In this document: one piece after another, positions 1 through 6,750 of the stretch
How the letters are laid out: the number at the start of each line of letters is the position of its first letter
How positions within the stretch are numbered: the first letter of the stretch is position 1
Assembly: GCA_934667475.1 (NCBI GenBank)
Contig: CAKUMB010000033.1
Span: 1-6,780, forward strand
Reading direction: 5' to 3'
DNA length: 6,780 nt
Origin: an uncultured Muribaculaceae bacterium
GTDB taxonomy: Bacteria; Bacteroidota; Bacteroidia; Bacteroidales; Muribaculaceae
Made by a program: the position numbers and the translations under genes
The notes under the pieces: generated by a model
Database searches by the model: none
What the model saw: only the letters and a program-made list of their open reading frames with translations
Told to the model about the DNA's origin: nothing

Positions 1-113
1 TTCACAAAGGGTGATTTTTTATGCTGCAGAGCATGTTTTCGCCAAAATGCGGGCTTTTTTGGGCTTGACACGATTTTTGGACGGTGCGGGTGTTTTTGGG
101 GAATAATACGGGC
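1..113. other. Non-coding spacer downstream of alaS
   Basis: I find no convincing gene here. A small perfect hairpin (ATGCT at 21-25, AGCAT at 30-34) is followed by GTTTT. CCAAAA at 42-47 can pair with TTTTGG at 57-62. Either could be the tail of a terminator for a gene to the left of the window, but both are short. The octamer GGTGCGGG at 83-90 recurs at 123-130 in the alaS terminator. No TAnnTTTG promoter box was found on either strand. Confidence 0.4.
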
Positions 114-151
114 AAAAAAAATGGTGCGGGCCCCAATTTGGAGTCCGCACC
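114..151 (-). terminator. Intrinsic terminator of alaS
   Basis: On the minus strand, 35 bp after the alaS stop codon, GGTGCGG (151-145) pairs with CCGCACC (129-123). The stem continues inward with a G-T pair, a C-G pair, one mismatch and two more G-C pairs around an AT-rich loop. Directly after the stem come one A and eight Ts (121-114). A GC-rich stem followed by a T run is the standard rho-independent terminator, and its position and direction fit alaS. Confidence 0.85.
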
Positions 152-186
152 TTTATATACATTAATTTATATATATGCTATCTGTA

Positions 187-2808
187 TCAGTGCAGGTCGA
201 GCAGTGAGCGCATCTTGTCGAGCGCAGCACTGAGGCCATCGACGTTGCGACCACCAGCCTGGGCAAAGTGAGGCTGGCCGCCACCACCGCCCTGGATGAG
301 CTTGGCAGCCTCGCGCACAATTTTGCCGGCATTGAGCCCGTCTTTCACGAGGTCTTCGCTAATCAGGACGGTGAGCATAGGTTTGCCATTGTCTTGCGTA
401 GCGGCAAGGAACACGGTGTTGTCGGCGGCATCGGCCTTGATGGCAAACGCCACGCCCTTGACCACGTCGGCCAGCATGGGGCCATAGAGTTTGGCCACGC
501 GCACGTTGCCAACCACCTCGGCATTTTTCAGAACATCGTCCTTAACATCGTGGATGCGGGCCTTGACAAAGCTCTCTACCTGCTTGCGCAGGGCAGCGTT
601 CTCGTCGATGGAGCGCTTAACGGCCACCATGGCGTCGGGGGCATTGTTGAACAGGTGCTTGATGGCATCGAGCACATCTTCGAGTTTGTTGAGTGCATTC
701 TCCATCTCCTCGCCGGTGATGGCCTCGATGCGTCGGATGCCTGCGGCAATCGAACTCTCGGACACAATTTTAATCATGCCAATGTTGCCAGTGTTGGGCA
801 CATGGGTGCCACCGCAAAGCTCAACCGAGTCGCCATACTTGACCACGCGCACCGAGTCGCCATACTTCTCACCAAAGAGAGCCATGGCCCCTATGGCCTT
901 TGCCTCGGCAATGGGCATGTTGCGATGCTCCTCGAGCGGAATGGCGCGGCGCACCATGGCGTTGGCCACGTGCTCAACCTCGCGGAGCTGCTCGGGAGTC
1001 ACCTTCTGGAAGTGCGAGAAGTCGAAGCGCAGCATTTTGGCGTCGACATAAGAGCCTTTTTGCTCAACGTGGGTGCCGAGCACCTGACGCAGGGCTGCGT
1101 GCAGCAAGTGGGTGGCGGTGTGGTTGCACGAAATGGCCATGCGCGCCTTGACATCGATTACGGCATGGCACGACTCGGTGGGGTCGGCCGGAATGCGCTT
1201 GGCTATGTGCACGGGCAGATTGTTTTCGCGCTTGGTGTCGACAATATCGATTTTCTCATCACCGCACACCAGCACGCCGCGGTCGCCCACCTGGCCGCCC
1301 ATTTCGGCATAGAACGGCGTGCGCGACAGCACTATCTGATAGTATGTGCCCGACTTCTGCTTGATTTTGCGATAGCGCAGAATCTCGGTGTCGCACTCGG
1401 TGAGGTCGTAGCCCACAAACTCGGTGTTGCCCTCATGCAGCGTCACCCAGTCGCCTGTTTCAACAGCGGCGGCATTGCGGGCGCGCTCCTTTTGCTTTGC
1501 CATCTCGGCGTTGAACTGCTCAATGTTGGCAGCCATGCCGTTTTCCTTGAGGATGAGTTCGGTGAGGTCGAGCGGGAATCCGTAGGTGTCGTAGAGCACG
1601 AAAGTCTCTTTACCATCGATTTCGGTATGGCCCTGAGCCTTGGCCTGGGCCACGATGTTGTCGATGAGTTTGATGCCCGTGGCCAGAGTGCGCAGGAAAG
1701 CGTCCTCCTCCTGCTTGGTGACGTGCTTTATGAGGTCGGCCTGAGCCTTGATTTCGGGATAAGCATCGCCCATCGACTCGATGAGTGTGTCGATGAGTTT
1801 ATACATGAACGCCTCTTTCAGGCCGAGGAACGTGTAGCCATAACGCACAGCGCGGCGCAGGATGCGGCGAATCACATATCCGGCCTTGGCATTGCTGGGC
1901 AGCTGGCCGTCGGCCACCGAGAAGGCGATGGTGCGCACGTGGTCGGCGATGACGCGTATGGCCACATCCACATTCTTGTCGACGCCATACTGCATGCCGG
2001 CGATTTCGCCAATTTTCTTAATGAGCGGCTGGAACACGTCGGTGTCGTAGTTGGAGCGCTTGCCCTGCATGACCATGCACAGGCGCTCAAAGCCCAGGCC
2101 GGTGTCGATGACGCGGGCGGGCAGCGGCTCGAGCGAGCCGTCGGCCTTGCGGTTGTATTGCATGAACACGAGGTTCCAGATTTCAATCACCAGCGGGTTG
2201 TCTTTATTCACCAGCTCGCTGCCGGGCACCTTGGCCTTCTCCTCGTCGGGGCGAAGGTCGATGTGGATTTCCGAGCAGGGGCCGCATGGACCCGTGTCGC
2301 CCATTTCCCAGAAATTGTCGTGGCGGTTGCCGTTGAGAATGTGGTCCTTGGGCAGGTGAGCCTCCCAGTATCCGGCGGCCTCATCGTCGCGGCCAAGGCC
2401 CTCGGGAGCATAGCCCTCAAACACGGTGGCATATAGATTCTTCGGGTCGATTTTCATCACATCGGTGAGGAACTCCCATGCAAAGTCGATGGCCTCGTGC
2501 TTGAAGTAGTCGCCAAACGACCAGTTGCCGAGCATCTCGAACATGGTGTGATGATAGGTGTCGTGGCCCACCTCTTCGAGGTCGTTGTGCTTTCCGCTCA
2601 CGCGGAGGCACTTCTGCGAGTCGGCGCAGCGGCGCCATTTAGGAGTCTTATTTCCCAGGATTATATCCTTAAACTGGTTCATGCCCGCATTGGTGAACAT
2701 CAATGTGGGGTCGTCTTTGATAACCATAGGGGCAGAGGGCACAATGTGGTGGCCCTTGCTCTCATAGAAACGCTTGAATAATTCGCGTATTTCTTTAGCT
2801 GTCAGCAT
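187..2808 (-). CDS. alaS: Alanine--tRNA ligase (AlaRS)
   Basis: This cytoplasmic class II synthetase activates alanine with ATP, attaches it to tRNA-Ala, and hydrolyses mischarged Ser- and Gly-tRNA-Ala. The 873 residues match the usual 870-880, and all domains are present. The aminoacylation core covers about 1-260, with FTNAGMNQFK (38-47), HHTMFEMLGNWSFGDYFK (86-103), DTGPCGPCSEIH (171-182) and DTGLGFER (235-242). It is followed by the helical tRNA-recognition domain (to about 450). The editing domain has both zinc-site motifs, HTATH (563-567) and CGGTH (665-669). The C-Ala domain carries the glycine-rich run 840-844 followed by QPHFAQAGG. The start at 2808 gives the family N-terminus (LTAKEIRELF) and has no Shine-Dalgarno, as is normal in this phylum. 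The gene has its own promoter and terminator, so it is probably monocistronic. Nothing appears truncated or mutated at key sites. Confidence 0.98.
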   Translation of the reverse strand: MLTAKEIRELFKRFYESKGHHIVPSAPMVIKDDPTLMFTNAGMNQFKDIILGNKTPKWRRCADSQKCLRVSGKHNDLEEVGHDTYHHTMFEMLGNWSFGDYFKHEAIDFAWEFLTDVMKIDPKNLYATVFEGYAPEGLGRDDEAAGYWEAHLPKDHILNGNRHDNFWEMGDTGPCGPCSEIHIDLRPDEEKAKVPGSELVNKDNPLVIEIWNLVFMQYNRKADGSLEPLPARVIDTGLGFERLCMVMQGKRSNYDTDVFQPLIKKIGEIAGMQYGVDKNVDVAIRVIADHVRTIAFSVADGQLPSNAKAGYVIRRILRRAVRYGYTFLGLKEAFMYKLIDTLIESMGDAYPEIKAQADLIKHVTKQEEDAFLRTLATGIKLIDNIVAQAKAQGHTEIDGKETFVLYDTYGFPLDLTELILKENGMAANIEQFNAEMAKQKERARNAAAVETGDWVTLHEGNTEFVGYDLTECDTEILRYRKIKQKSGTYYQIVLSRTPFYAEMGGQVGDRGVLVCGDEKIDIVDTKRENNLPVHIAKRIPADPTESCHAVIDVKARMAISCNHTATHLLHAALRQVLGTHVEQKGSYVDAKMLRFDFSHFQKVTPEQLREVEHVANAMVRRAIPLEEHRNMPIAEAKAIGAMALFGEKYGDSVRVVKYGDSVELCGGTHVPNTGNIGMIKIVSESSIAAGIRRIEAITGEEMENALNKLEDVLDAIKHLFNNAPDAMVAVKRSIDENAALRKQVESFVKARIHDVKDDVLKNAEVVGNVRVAKLYGPMLADVVKGVAFAIKADAADNTVFLAATQDNGKPMLTVLISEDLVKDGLNAGKIVREAAKLIQGGGGGQPHFAQAGGRNVDGLSAALDKMRSLLDLH

Positions 2809-2846
2809 ATTTATAAGTAAGAATTTAATTTTTTCAAAACAATGTG

Positions 2847-2877
2847 TTGCGCAAGTCGGCGCAAATGGCTATCTTTA
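2847..2877 (+). promoter_or_regulatory. Candidate promoter and dyad for the MerR-type gene
   Basis: TTG (2847-2849), a 20-bp spacer and TATCTTTA (2870-2877) fit the phylum's promoter pattern with one mismatch in the last base of the -7 box. The start would lie near 2884, about 100 nt before the regulator gene. Inside the element is an inverted repeat, TTGCGC (2847-2852) and GCGCAA (2859-2864) with a 6-bp gap. Family knowledge says MerR proteins bind dyads between the two promoter boxes, so this may be an operator. That link is inference, and the promoter itself is a one-mismatch match. Confidence 0.4.
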
Positions 2878-2891
2878 CGCAAAATATCTTA

Positions 2892-2923
2892 CAAAGGTAC
2901 TTTTTTTGAGTTATTTATGCAAA
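2892..2923 (-). promoter_or_regulatory. Bacteroidota-type promoter of alaS
   Basis: Reading the minus strand, TTTG (2923-2920) is followed by a 20-bp spacer and then TACCTTTG (2899-2892). This matches exactly the -33/-7 pattern described for the primary sigma factor of Bacteroides (TTTG, 19-21 bp, TAnnTTTG). Transcription would begin near 2885, giving a leader of roughly 75 nt before the alaS start. Confidence 0.8.
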
Positions 2924-2981
2924 GTGGGCGCATTAAAAAAGCACAACGCACTCCCCGTGCGGCGACTGGCACCTATAATAT

Positions 2982-3329
2982 ATGAAGCTGATGGACAATC
3001 TTGACAAGATGTATTACCGCATAGGCGATGTGGCCGAGGTGCTAGACATTCCGGCGTCGACGCTGCGCTTTTGGGAGAAGGAATTCACCATAATCAAGCC
3101 CAAGCGCAATGCCAAAAACGTGAGGCTGTATACACCCAAAGACATTGAAACCATACGGATGATATACTTCCTGGTGAAGGACAAGGGGCTTAAGCTGAAC
3201 GCGGCACAAGCCGAGATAAGGCGCAACCGCGACGGCGTGAGCAAGCGGTTTGAGGCCATCGAAAAGCTGCGCCACGTGAAAAACGAGCTTCTGGCGCTTC
3301 AGGCGGCACTTAGCCAAATCAAGGCATAA
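2982..3329 (+). CDS. Short MerR-family transcriptional regulator
   Basis: This is a 115-residue DNA-binding protein with a MerR-type winged helix-turn-helix. The helix-turn-helix is at about residues 11-31 (YYRIGDVAEVLDIPASTLRFWEKE, starting at 11). The wing, about 38-51 (IKPKRNAKNVRLY), is followed by a second helical pair whose KGLKLNAAQAEIR segment (68-80) is typical of the family. The rest (85-113) is a short amphipathic, probably coiled-coil, dimerisation helix. There is no effector-binding domain and no cysteine, so it is unlikely to be a metal or thiol sensor. Its ligand and targets cannot be told from sequence. Short MerR proteins of this kind are common beside alaS in Bacteroidota, from memory. 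ATG codons at 2991 and 3009 are possible alternative starts; 3009 would leave only one residue before the HTH. It diverges from alaS and converges on the DUF3127 gene. Confidence 0.88.
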   Translation: MKLMDNLDKMYYRIGDVAEVLDIPASTLRFWEKEFTIIKPKRNAKNVRLYTPKDIETIRMIYFLVKDKGLKLNAAQAEIRRNRDGVSKRFEAIEKLRHVKNELLALQAALSQIKA

Positions 3330-3380
3330 GCCACCCCGTGCACCGGACTCATGCATACACACAAAAAACGAATAAAAGTC

Positions 3381-3424
3381 AAAGCCCGCCACGCTATGCA
3401 ACAGCTGCAAGCGCGGTGGGCTTT
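3381..3424. terminator. Shared terminator hairpin between convergent genes
   Basis: AAAGCCCGCCACGC (3381-3394) pairs with GCGCGGTGGGCTTT (3411-3424). Seven outer pairs are perfect, and the inner seven contain one wobble and one mismatch on either strand. Within the loop, TGCA (3397-3400) can pair with TGCA (3406-3409). The minus-strand exit is T-rich (the end of the stem, then a stretch with TTTT and TTTTTT by 3366-3361), which favours the DUF3127 gene 28 bp away. The plus-strand exit (CTTTGTGTTG) is weaker but would serve the MerR-type gene. Confidence 0.7.
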
Positions 3425-3451
3425 GTGTTGAGACAGGCAACTCGGCGCCAA

Positions 3452-3847
3452 TTAGAAGGGCAGGTCGTCGCTGGGGTTGGCCGATGCCGGAGCCGAGAAC
3501 GGATCGGCAGCGGGTGCGGCAGGCGCAGGGGCAGCCTGTGTAGCGGCAGCAGGCTGCTGAGGCGCAGCGGTGGCGCCGTCGGGCAGCACCTCGGCCTTCC
3601 AGCCGTTGATGTTGGTAAACCAGCGGCCATTATACTCATGGCTGTCGATGTCGAAACTAAGGTTAACGGTCTGACCCTCCTCTAAGGGGTACTGATTGGC
3701 ACGGTCGCCAAAAAAGCTGAAAAATATCTTTTTGGGATATGCCTCCTGAGTTTCGAGCACATATTCCTGCTTGCTCCATGGGTTTCCACTCTTAGAAGTG
3801 CCGCTCAGCACGGGCAGCTTCTTGATGATTTTTCCTGTTACTTCCAT
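3452..3847 (-). CDS. DUF3127 protein, SSB-like with acidic C-terminal tip
   Basis: This 131-residue protein belongs, by its motifs, to the DUF3127 family of Bacteroidota, which has no assigned function that I know of. The conserved core is about residues 1-88: TGKIIKKLPVLSGTSKSG (4-21), WSKQEYVLET (24-33), KKIFFSFFGDRANQY (39-53) and VNLSFDIDSHEYNGRWFTNI (61-80). The alternating beta pattern with aromatic residues suggests an OB fold. Residues 89-125 are a flexible Ala/Pro/Gln-rich linker, and the protein ends in SDDLPF. That core-linker-tip plan is the one used by bacterial SSB, whose acidic Asp-Asp-x-Pro-Phe end recruits repair and replication proteins. A role on single-stranded nucleic acid is therefore a reasonable inference, not shown here. 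It could be misnamed ssb by automatic tools; the canonical SSB core is not what I see. It is probably monocistronic, with its own promoter and terminator. Confidence 0.85.
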   Translation of the reverse strand: MEVTGKIIKKLPVLSGTSKSGNPWSKQEYVLETQEAYPKKIFFSFFGDRANQYPLEEGQTVNLSFDIDSHEYNGRWFTNINGWKAEVLPDGATAAPQQPAAATQAAPAPAAPAADPFSAPASANPSDDLPF

Positions 3848-3909
3848 TTGATGCTATTTGTAAATTATTAATCCGTATTAATCAATGCGTGACGATGGGC
3901 CACGTTTTG

Positions 3910-3917
3910 CAAAGGTA
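3910..3917 (-). promoter_or_regulatory. Promoter -7 box of the DUF3127 gene
   Basis: The minus strand reads TACCTTTG at 3917-3910, an exact match to the Bacteroidota -7 box and the same octamer as in the alaS and rsfS promoters. The -33 region has no clear TTTG at the right distance. Transcription would start near 3903, giving a leader of about 55 nt. That leader contains a direct repeat of GATTAAT (minus strand, 3883-3877 and 3873-3867). Confidence 0.65.
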
Positions 3918-4102
3918 GTAAAATGATTTCAATTGAGGCACCCACAAGCTGTGTTTTTTCGCAGCAAAATCGTGGCCGTGATTTTTTGTGGCCAGCAAGG
4001 CAAAGCGCAAAGCCATTAAGACACTTACCGGCGGCTCCCCACCCCGGCATTTTTTCGACAACAGCCGTGCGAAACGTCAATTTTGGCAAAAGTGTGGCTC
4101 GA
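3918..4102. other. Divergent spacer between the DUF3127 gene and rsfS
   Basis: No gene is supported in this part of the 328-bp gap; the open frames here look like chance. It does hold structure. GCTGTG (3948-3953) pairs with CGCAGC (3960-3965) around six Ts. TGGCC (3973-3977) pairs with GGCCA (3990-3994). GCAAAGC is repeated in tandem at 4000-4013. CCGG (4028-4031) and CCGG (4044-4047) flank a C-rich loop and precede a run of six Ts. No tRNA or known riboswitch was recognised. Confidence 0.4.
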
Positions 4103-4135
4103 TTTGGATTGTTTGCACTGAAAAGCGTACCTTTG
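4103..4135 (+). promoter_or_regulatory. Promoter of rsfS-ftsH
   Basis: TTTG (4103-4106), a 21-bp spacer and TACCTTTG (4128-4135) match the Bacteroidota -33/-7 consensus exactly. The start would lie near 4142, leaving a leader of about 34 nt that is AT-rich (ATATATAAATAA) right up to the rsfS start. No second promoter was found before ftsH, so this one probably drives both genes. Confidence 0.8.
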
Positions 4136-4175
4136 CAGCACCGACATTAATGCACAAACACATATATATAAATAA

Positions 4176-4535
4176 ATGGCAGAAAACAGCGAATTAGTAA
4201 GAAACATAGTAGAAGGAATCAGAGAGCGCAAGGGCAAAGACATTGCCTGCGTGGACATGAGTGGCATGGAGTATGCCACCACACAGGGTTTTGTGATATG
4301 CACCGGCACCAGCACAATGCACGTCGACGCCATTGCCGACAGCATACGCGAAACGGTGGAGAAGCAGCTGGGCGAAAGGCCATACAACTACGACGGCTAT
4401 GGCAACTCGGAATGGATTGTGATTGACTATGGCACGATTTATGCACATATATTCCTGCCGGAGTGCCGCGAGCGCTACAAGCTGGAAGAGCTGTGGAACG
4501 ACGCCACCATCGAGCGGCTGCCCGATGAGGACTGA
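4176..4535 (+). CDS. rsfS: Ribosome silencing factor RsfS
   Basis: RsfS (DUF143/Iojap family) binds ribosomal protein L14 on the large subunit and blocks subunit joining, which lowers translation in starvation or stationary phase. The 119 residues are the normal length. The family signature is complete: the N-terminal helix LVRNIVEGIRERKGKDI (7-23), TTQGFVICTGTSTMHVDAIADSI (35-57), WIVIDYG (80-86), HIFLPECRERY (91-101) and YKLEELWNDA (101-110). The start at 4176 lies just after an AT-rich leader, and no Shine-Dalgarno is evident. It is followed 64 nt later by ftsH on the same strand, without a convincing terminator between them. This rsfS-ftsH pairing is familiar in Bacteroidota and suggests co-transcription. 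Confidence 0.95.
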   Translation: MAENSELVRNIVEGIRERKGKDIACVDMSGMEYATTQGFVICTGTSTMHVDAIADSIRETVEKQLGERPYNYDGYGNSEWIVIDYGTIYAHIFLPECRERYKLEELWNDATIERLPDED

Positions 4536-4599
4536 CACGGCCGGCAAATGCTGCACTTGAAACGATTTTTTTTAACAACACACATTGAAATTGTAAATA

Positions 4600-6666
4600 A
4601 TGAGTTCACTAAAAAATGACAATAACGGCTCGCGCCGTCCGCGGTTCAACATTCTGTGGATGTATCTCATCATTGCCATTGCACTGTTTGGCATGTGGGG
4701 CCTGTGGGGCGGCAACGGAGCAAGCGGTGAAGAGAAGCCATGGACCGAGTTCCAGAAAGTGGCCGAGGCCGGCGGGCTGAAAAGCATAGTGGTGTATAAA
4801 AACACTGGCGAGGCCGACGCCACGCTCACCGACGCCTACGCCAAGAAGCTTAACAGCGGCAAGGGCGGAGCACAGCGCATTAGCGCCATCAGCACCCAGG
4901 TGCCCACCAACGACGCCTTCGACAAAGCCGTTGAAAAGTGGCAGGCCAGCGGTGTGTTTCGCGGCCAGGTGGAATACCGCAAGGCCAGCGACTACTCGAC
5001 GCTGCTGTGGTCATTCGGCCCCATAATTCTGCTCATTGCATTCTGGTACTTCTTTATGCGCATGGGCAGCGGTGGCGGCGGCGGAGTGTTCAATGTGGGC
5101 AAGTCGAAGGCCCGCCTATTTGACCGCGACAACAGCGACAAGGTGACCTTTGCCGACGTGGCCGGCCTGGCCGAGGCAAAGCAAGAGGTGGCCGAAATTG
5201 TCGACTTCCTCAAAAATCCGCAGCACTACACCAACCTGGGCGGCAAAATCCCCAAGGGCGCACTGCTCGTGGGCCCTCCGGGCACGGGCAAGACGCTGCT
5301 GGCCAAGGCCGTGGCAGGCGAGGCCAATGTGCCATTCTTCTCGATGAGCGGCTCAGACTTCGTCGAGATGTTTGTGGGCGTGGGCGCATCGCGCGTGCGC
5401 GACCTCTTTAACCAGGCCAAGGAGAAAGCCCCGTGCATAGTGTTTATCGATGAGATCGACGCCGTGGGACGCGCCCGCGGACGCAATGCCAACATGGGCT
5501 CGAACGACGAGCGCGAAAACACGCTCAACCAGCTGCTCACCGAGATGGACGGATTCGGCTCGAACTCGGGCGTGATAGTGCTGGCGGCCACCAACCGCGC
5601 CGACATACTCGACAAGGCCCTGCTGCGTGCAGGCCGCTTCGACCGTCAGATATATGTGGATCTGCCCGAACTTAACGACCGCAAAGAGATATTCAACGTG
5701 CACCTGCGCAAGGTGAAGATGGACGGCAGTGTCGACATCGACCTGCTGGCACGCCAGACGCCCGGATTCTCAGGCGCCGACATTGCCAACGTGTGCAACG
5801 AGGCCGCACTGATTGCCGCACGCCGCAAAAAGAAGGCCGTGCAGCGGCAAGACTTCATGGACGCGGTGGACCGCATTGTGGGCGGACTCGAAAAGCGCTC
5901 GAAGGTGATGACCGAGGAAGAGCGCAAGTCGATAGCCATTCACGAGGCGGGCCACGCCACTGTGAGCTGGCACTTGCAGTATGCCGACCCCATAATAAAG
6001 GTGACCATCGTGCCCCGCGGCAAGGCTTTGGGCGCTGCATGGTATCTGCCCGAAGAGCGGCAGATTGTGCCTAAGCAGGCCTTGCTCGACCAAATATGCT
6101 CGCTGCTGGCTGGACGCGTGGCTGAGGAAATGTTCCTTGGCATCACCGACACCGGCGCACTCAACGACCTTGAGCGCGCCACAAAAATCGCCTATGCAAT
6201 GGTCACATACTACGGCATGAGCGACAAGCTGCCAAACCTGTCGTATTACGACTCCACGGGCCAGTCATACGGCTTCACCAAGCCATACAGCGACGACAAT
6301 GCCAAGACTATCGACGCTGAGGTGCAGTGCATCATCGACAGCCAGTATGAGCGCGCACGCCAAATTCTGGAGCAGTATGCCAACGGCCACCACGACCTGG
6401 CCGACTTGCTGCTGAAGCGCGAGGTGATATATACCGAGGACGCAGAGCGCATATTCGGCAAACGCCCATGGACGTCGCGCAACGATGAGATTATGCGGCT
6501 CAACGAGCAGGCCGATGACGCAAAGAAGGCCAGCGAGGCCGGCGAAGAAGCACCGGCAGATGGAGAGACTAAGGCTGATAGCCATACTGACGGCTCTGCT
6601 CCTGCAGATGAAAATGCAGACAGCGACAAGCCGCAGACCACTCCCCCACCCTTCGACAAGCAATAG
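4600..6666 (+). CDS. ftsH: ATP-dependent zinc metalloprotease FtsH
   Basis: FtsH is a hexameric inner-membrane AAA+ protease that extracts and degrades damaged membrane proteins and some unstable regulators. All parts are visible in its 688 residues. There is a first membrane segment (about 17-37), an extracytoplasmic domain (38-133), a second membrane segment (about 134-154) and a glycine-rich link (156-162). The AAA module has Walker A GPPGTGKT (225-232), pore loop MFVG (257-260), Walker B IVFIDEIDA (280-288) and the second region of homology TNRADILDKALLRAGRFDR (331-349) with its arginines. The protease domain has the zinc site HEAGH (448-452) and the likely third ligand D523 in TGALNDLERAT. 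The last ~55 residues are an acidic, Ala/Glu/Asp-rich low-complexity tail ending in a Pro-rich stretch. It looks intact and active. It probably shares the rsfS promoter, and an insertion sequence begins 39 bp after its stop. Confidence 0.98.
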   Translation: MSSLKNDNNGSRRPRFNILWMYLIIAIALFGMWGLWGGNGASGEEKPWTEFQKVAEAGGLKSIVVYKNTGEADATLTDAYAKKLNSGKGGAQRISAISTQVPTNDAFDKAVEKWQASGVFRGQVEYRKASDYSTLLWSFGPIILLIAFWYFFMRMGSGGGGGVFNVGKSKARLFDRDNSDKVTFADVAGLAEAKQEVAEIVDFLKNPQHYTNLGGKIPKGALLVGPPGTGKTLLAKAVAGEANVPFFSMSGSDFVEMFVGVGASRVRDLFNQAKEKAPCIVFIDEIDAVGRARGRNANMGSNDERENTLNQLLTEMDGFGSNSGVIVLAATNRADILDKALLRAGRFDRQIYVDLPELNDRKEIFNVHLRKVKMDGSVDIDLLARQTPGFSGADIANVCNEAALIAARRKKKAVQRQDFMDAVDRIVGGLEKRSKVMTEEERKSIAIHEAGHATVSWHLQYADPIIKVTIVPRGKALGAAWYLPEERQIVPKQALLDQICSLLAGRVAEEMFLGITDTGALNDLERATKIAYAMVTYYGMSDKLPNLSYYDSTGQSYGFTKPYSDDNAKTIDAEVQCIIDSQYERARQILEQYANGHHDLADLLLKREVIYTEDAERIFGKRPWTSRNDEIMRLNEQADDAKKASEAGEEAPADGETKADSHTDGSAPADENADSDKPQTTPPPFDKQ

Positions 6667-6710
6667 CGTCTTCCGCGACACACACAAAGCCCCGGCATCC
6701 CACATTGAAC

Positions 6711-6748
6711 TGCACCCCAAAAGTTAGACACAAAACTTTTGGGGTGCA
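6711..6748 (+). repeat. 15-bp perfect inverted repeat inside the IS end
   Basis: TGCACCCCAAAAGTT (6711-6725) is perfectly complementary to AACTTTTGGGGTGCA (6734-6748), with the 8-nt loop AGACACAA. The outer arm overlaps the terminal repeat of the element, so the inner arm looks like a second, inverted copy of that end. The hairpin stops two bases before the ATG at 6751. No T run follows, so it is not a normal terminator. Confidence 0.9.
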
Positions 6749-6750
6749 TT

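Noticed and set aside
65..87. TTGACA at 65-70 as a sigma-70 type -35 box
   Set aside because: No TATAAT-like box lies 16-18 bp downstream, no gene follows on the plus strand, and this phylum uses the TTTG/TAnnTTTG pattern seen elsewhere in the window.
824..867. Direct repeat of 17 bp (ACCGAGTCGCCATACTT at 824-840 and 851-867) inside alaS
   Set aside because: It encodes two YGDSV segments nine residues apart in a region where AlaRS proteins normally have similar sequence (KYGD...VRVVK.G.S.ELCGGTH). Protein length and motifs are normal, so it is not a recent duplication or a mobile repeat.
268..2436. A 722-codon open frame on the plus strand, antisense to alaS
   Set aside because: It is in exact codon register with alaS, so its stops would require TTA, CTA or TCA codons in alaS, which this GC-rich gene avoids. 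The product resembles no family I know, is rich in His, Val, Leu and Ala as expected from reversed codons, and has no promoter box near its start. alaS itself has every expected motif.
3923..4150. A 75-codon open frame in the spacer upstream of rsfS
   Set aside because: It has no recognisable domain, covers the rsfS promoter and starts only a few bases from the DUF3127 promoter. Its composition looks like translated spacer DNA.
4541..4573. T run (4566-4573) between rsfS and ftsH as a possible terminator
   Set aside because: Only very short pairings (such as GCA with TGC) precede the Ts, and there is no GC-rich stem next to them. I take the two genes as co-transcribed.
6711..6748. The hairpin after ftsH as the ftsH terminator
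   Set aside because: The stem is strong, but the bases after it (TTATGTATAG) contain no T run, and the outer arm is part of the insertion-sequence end. Control of the element is the better explanation.
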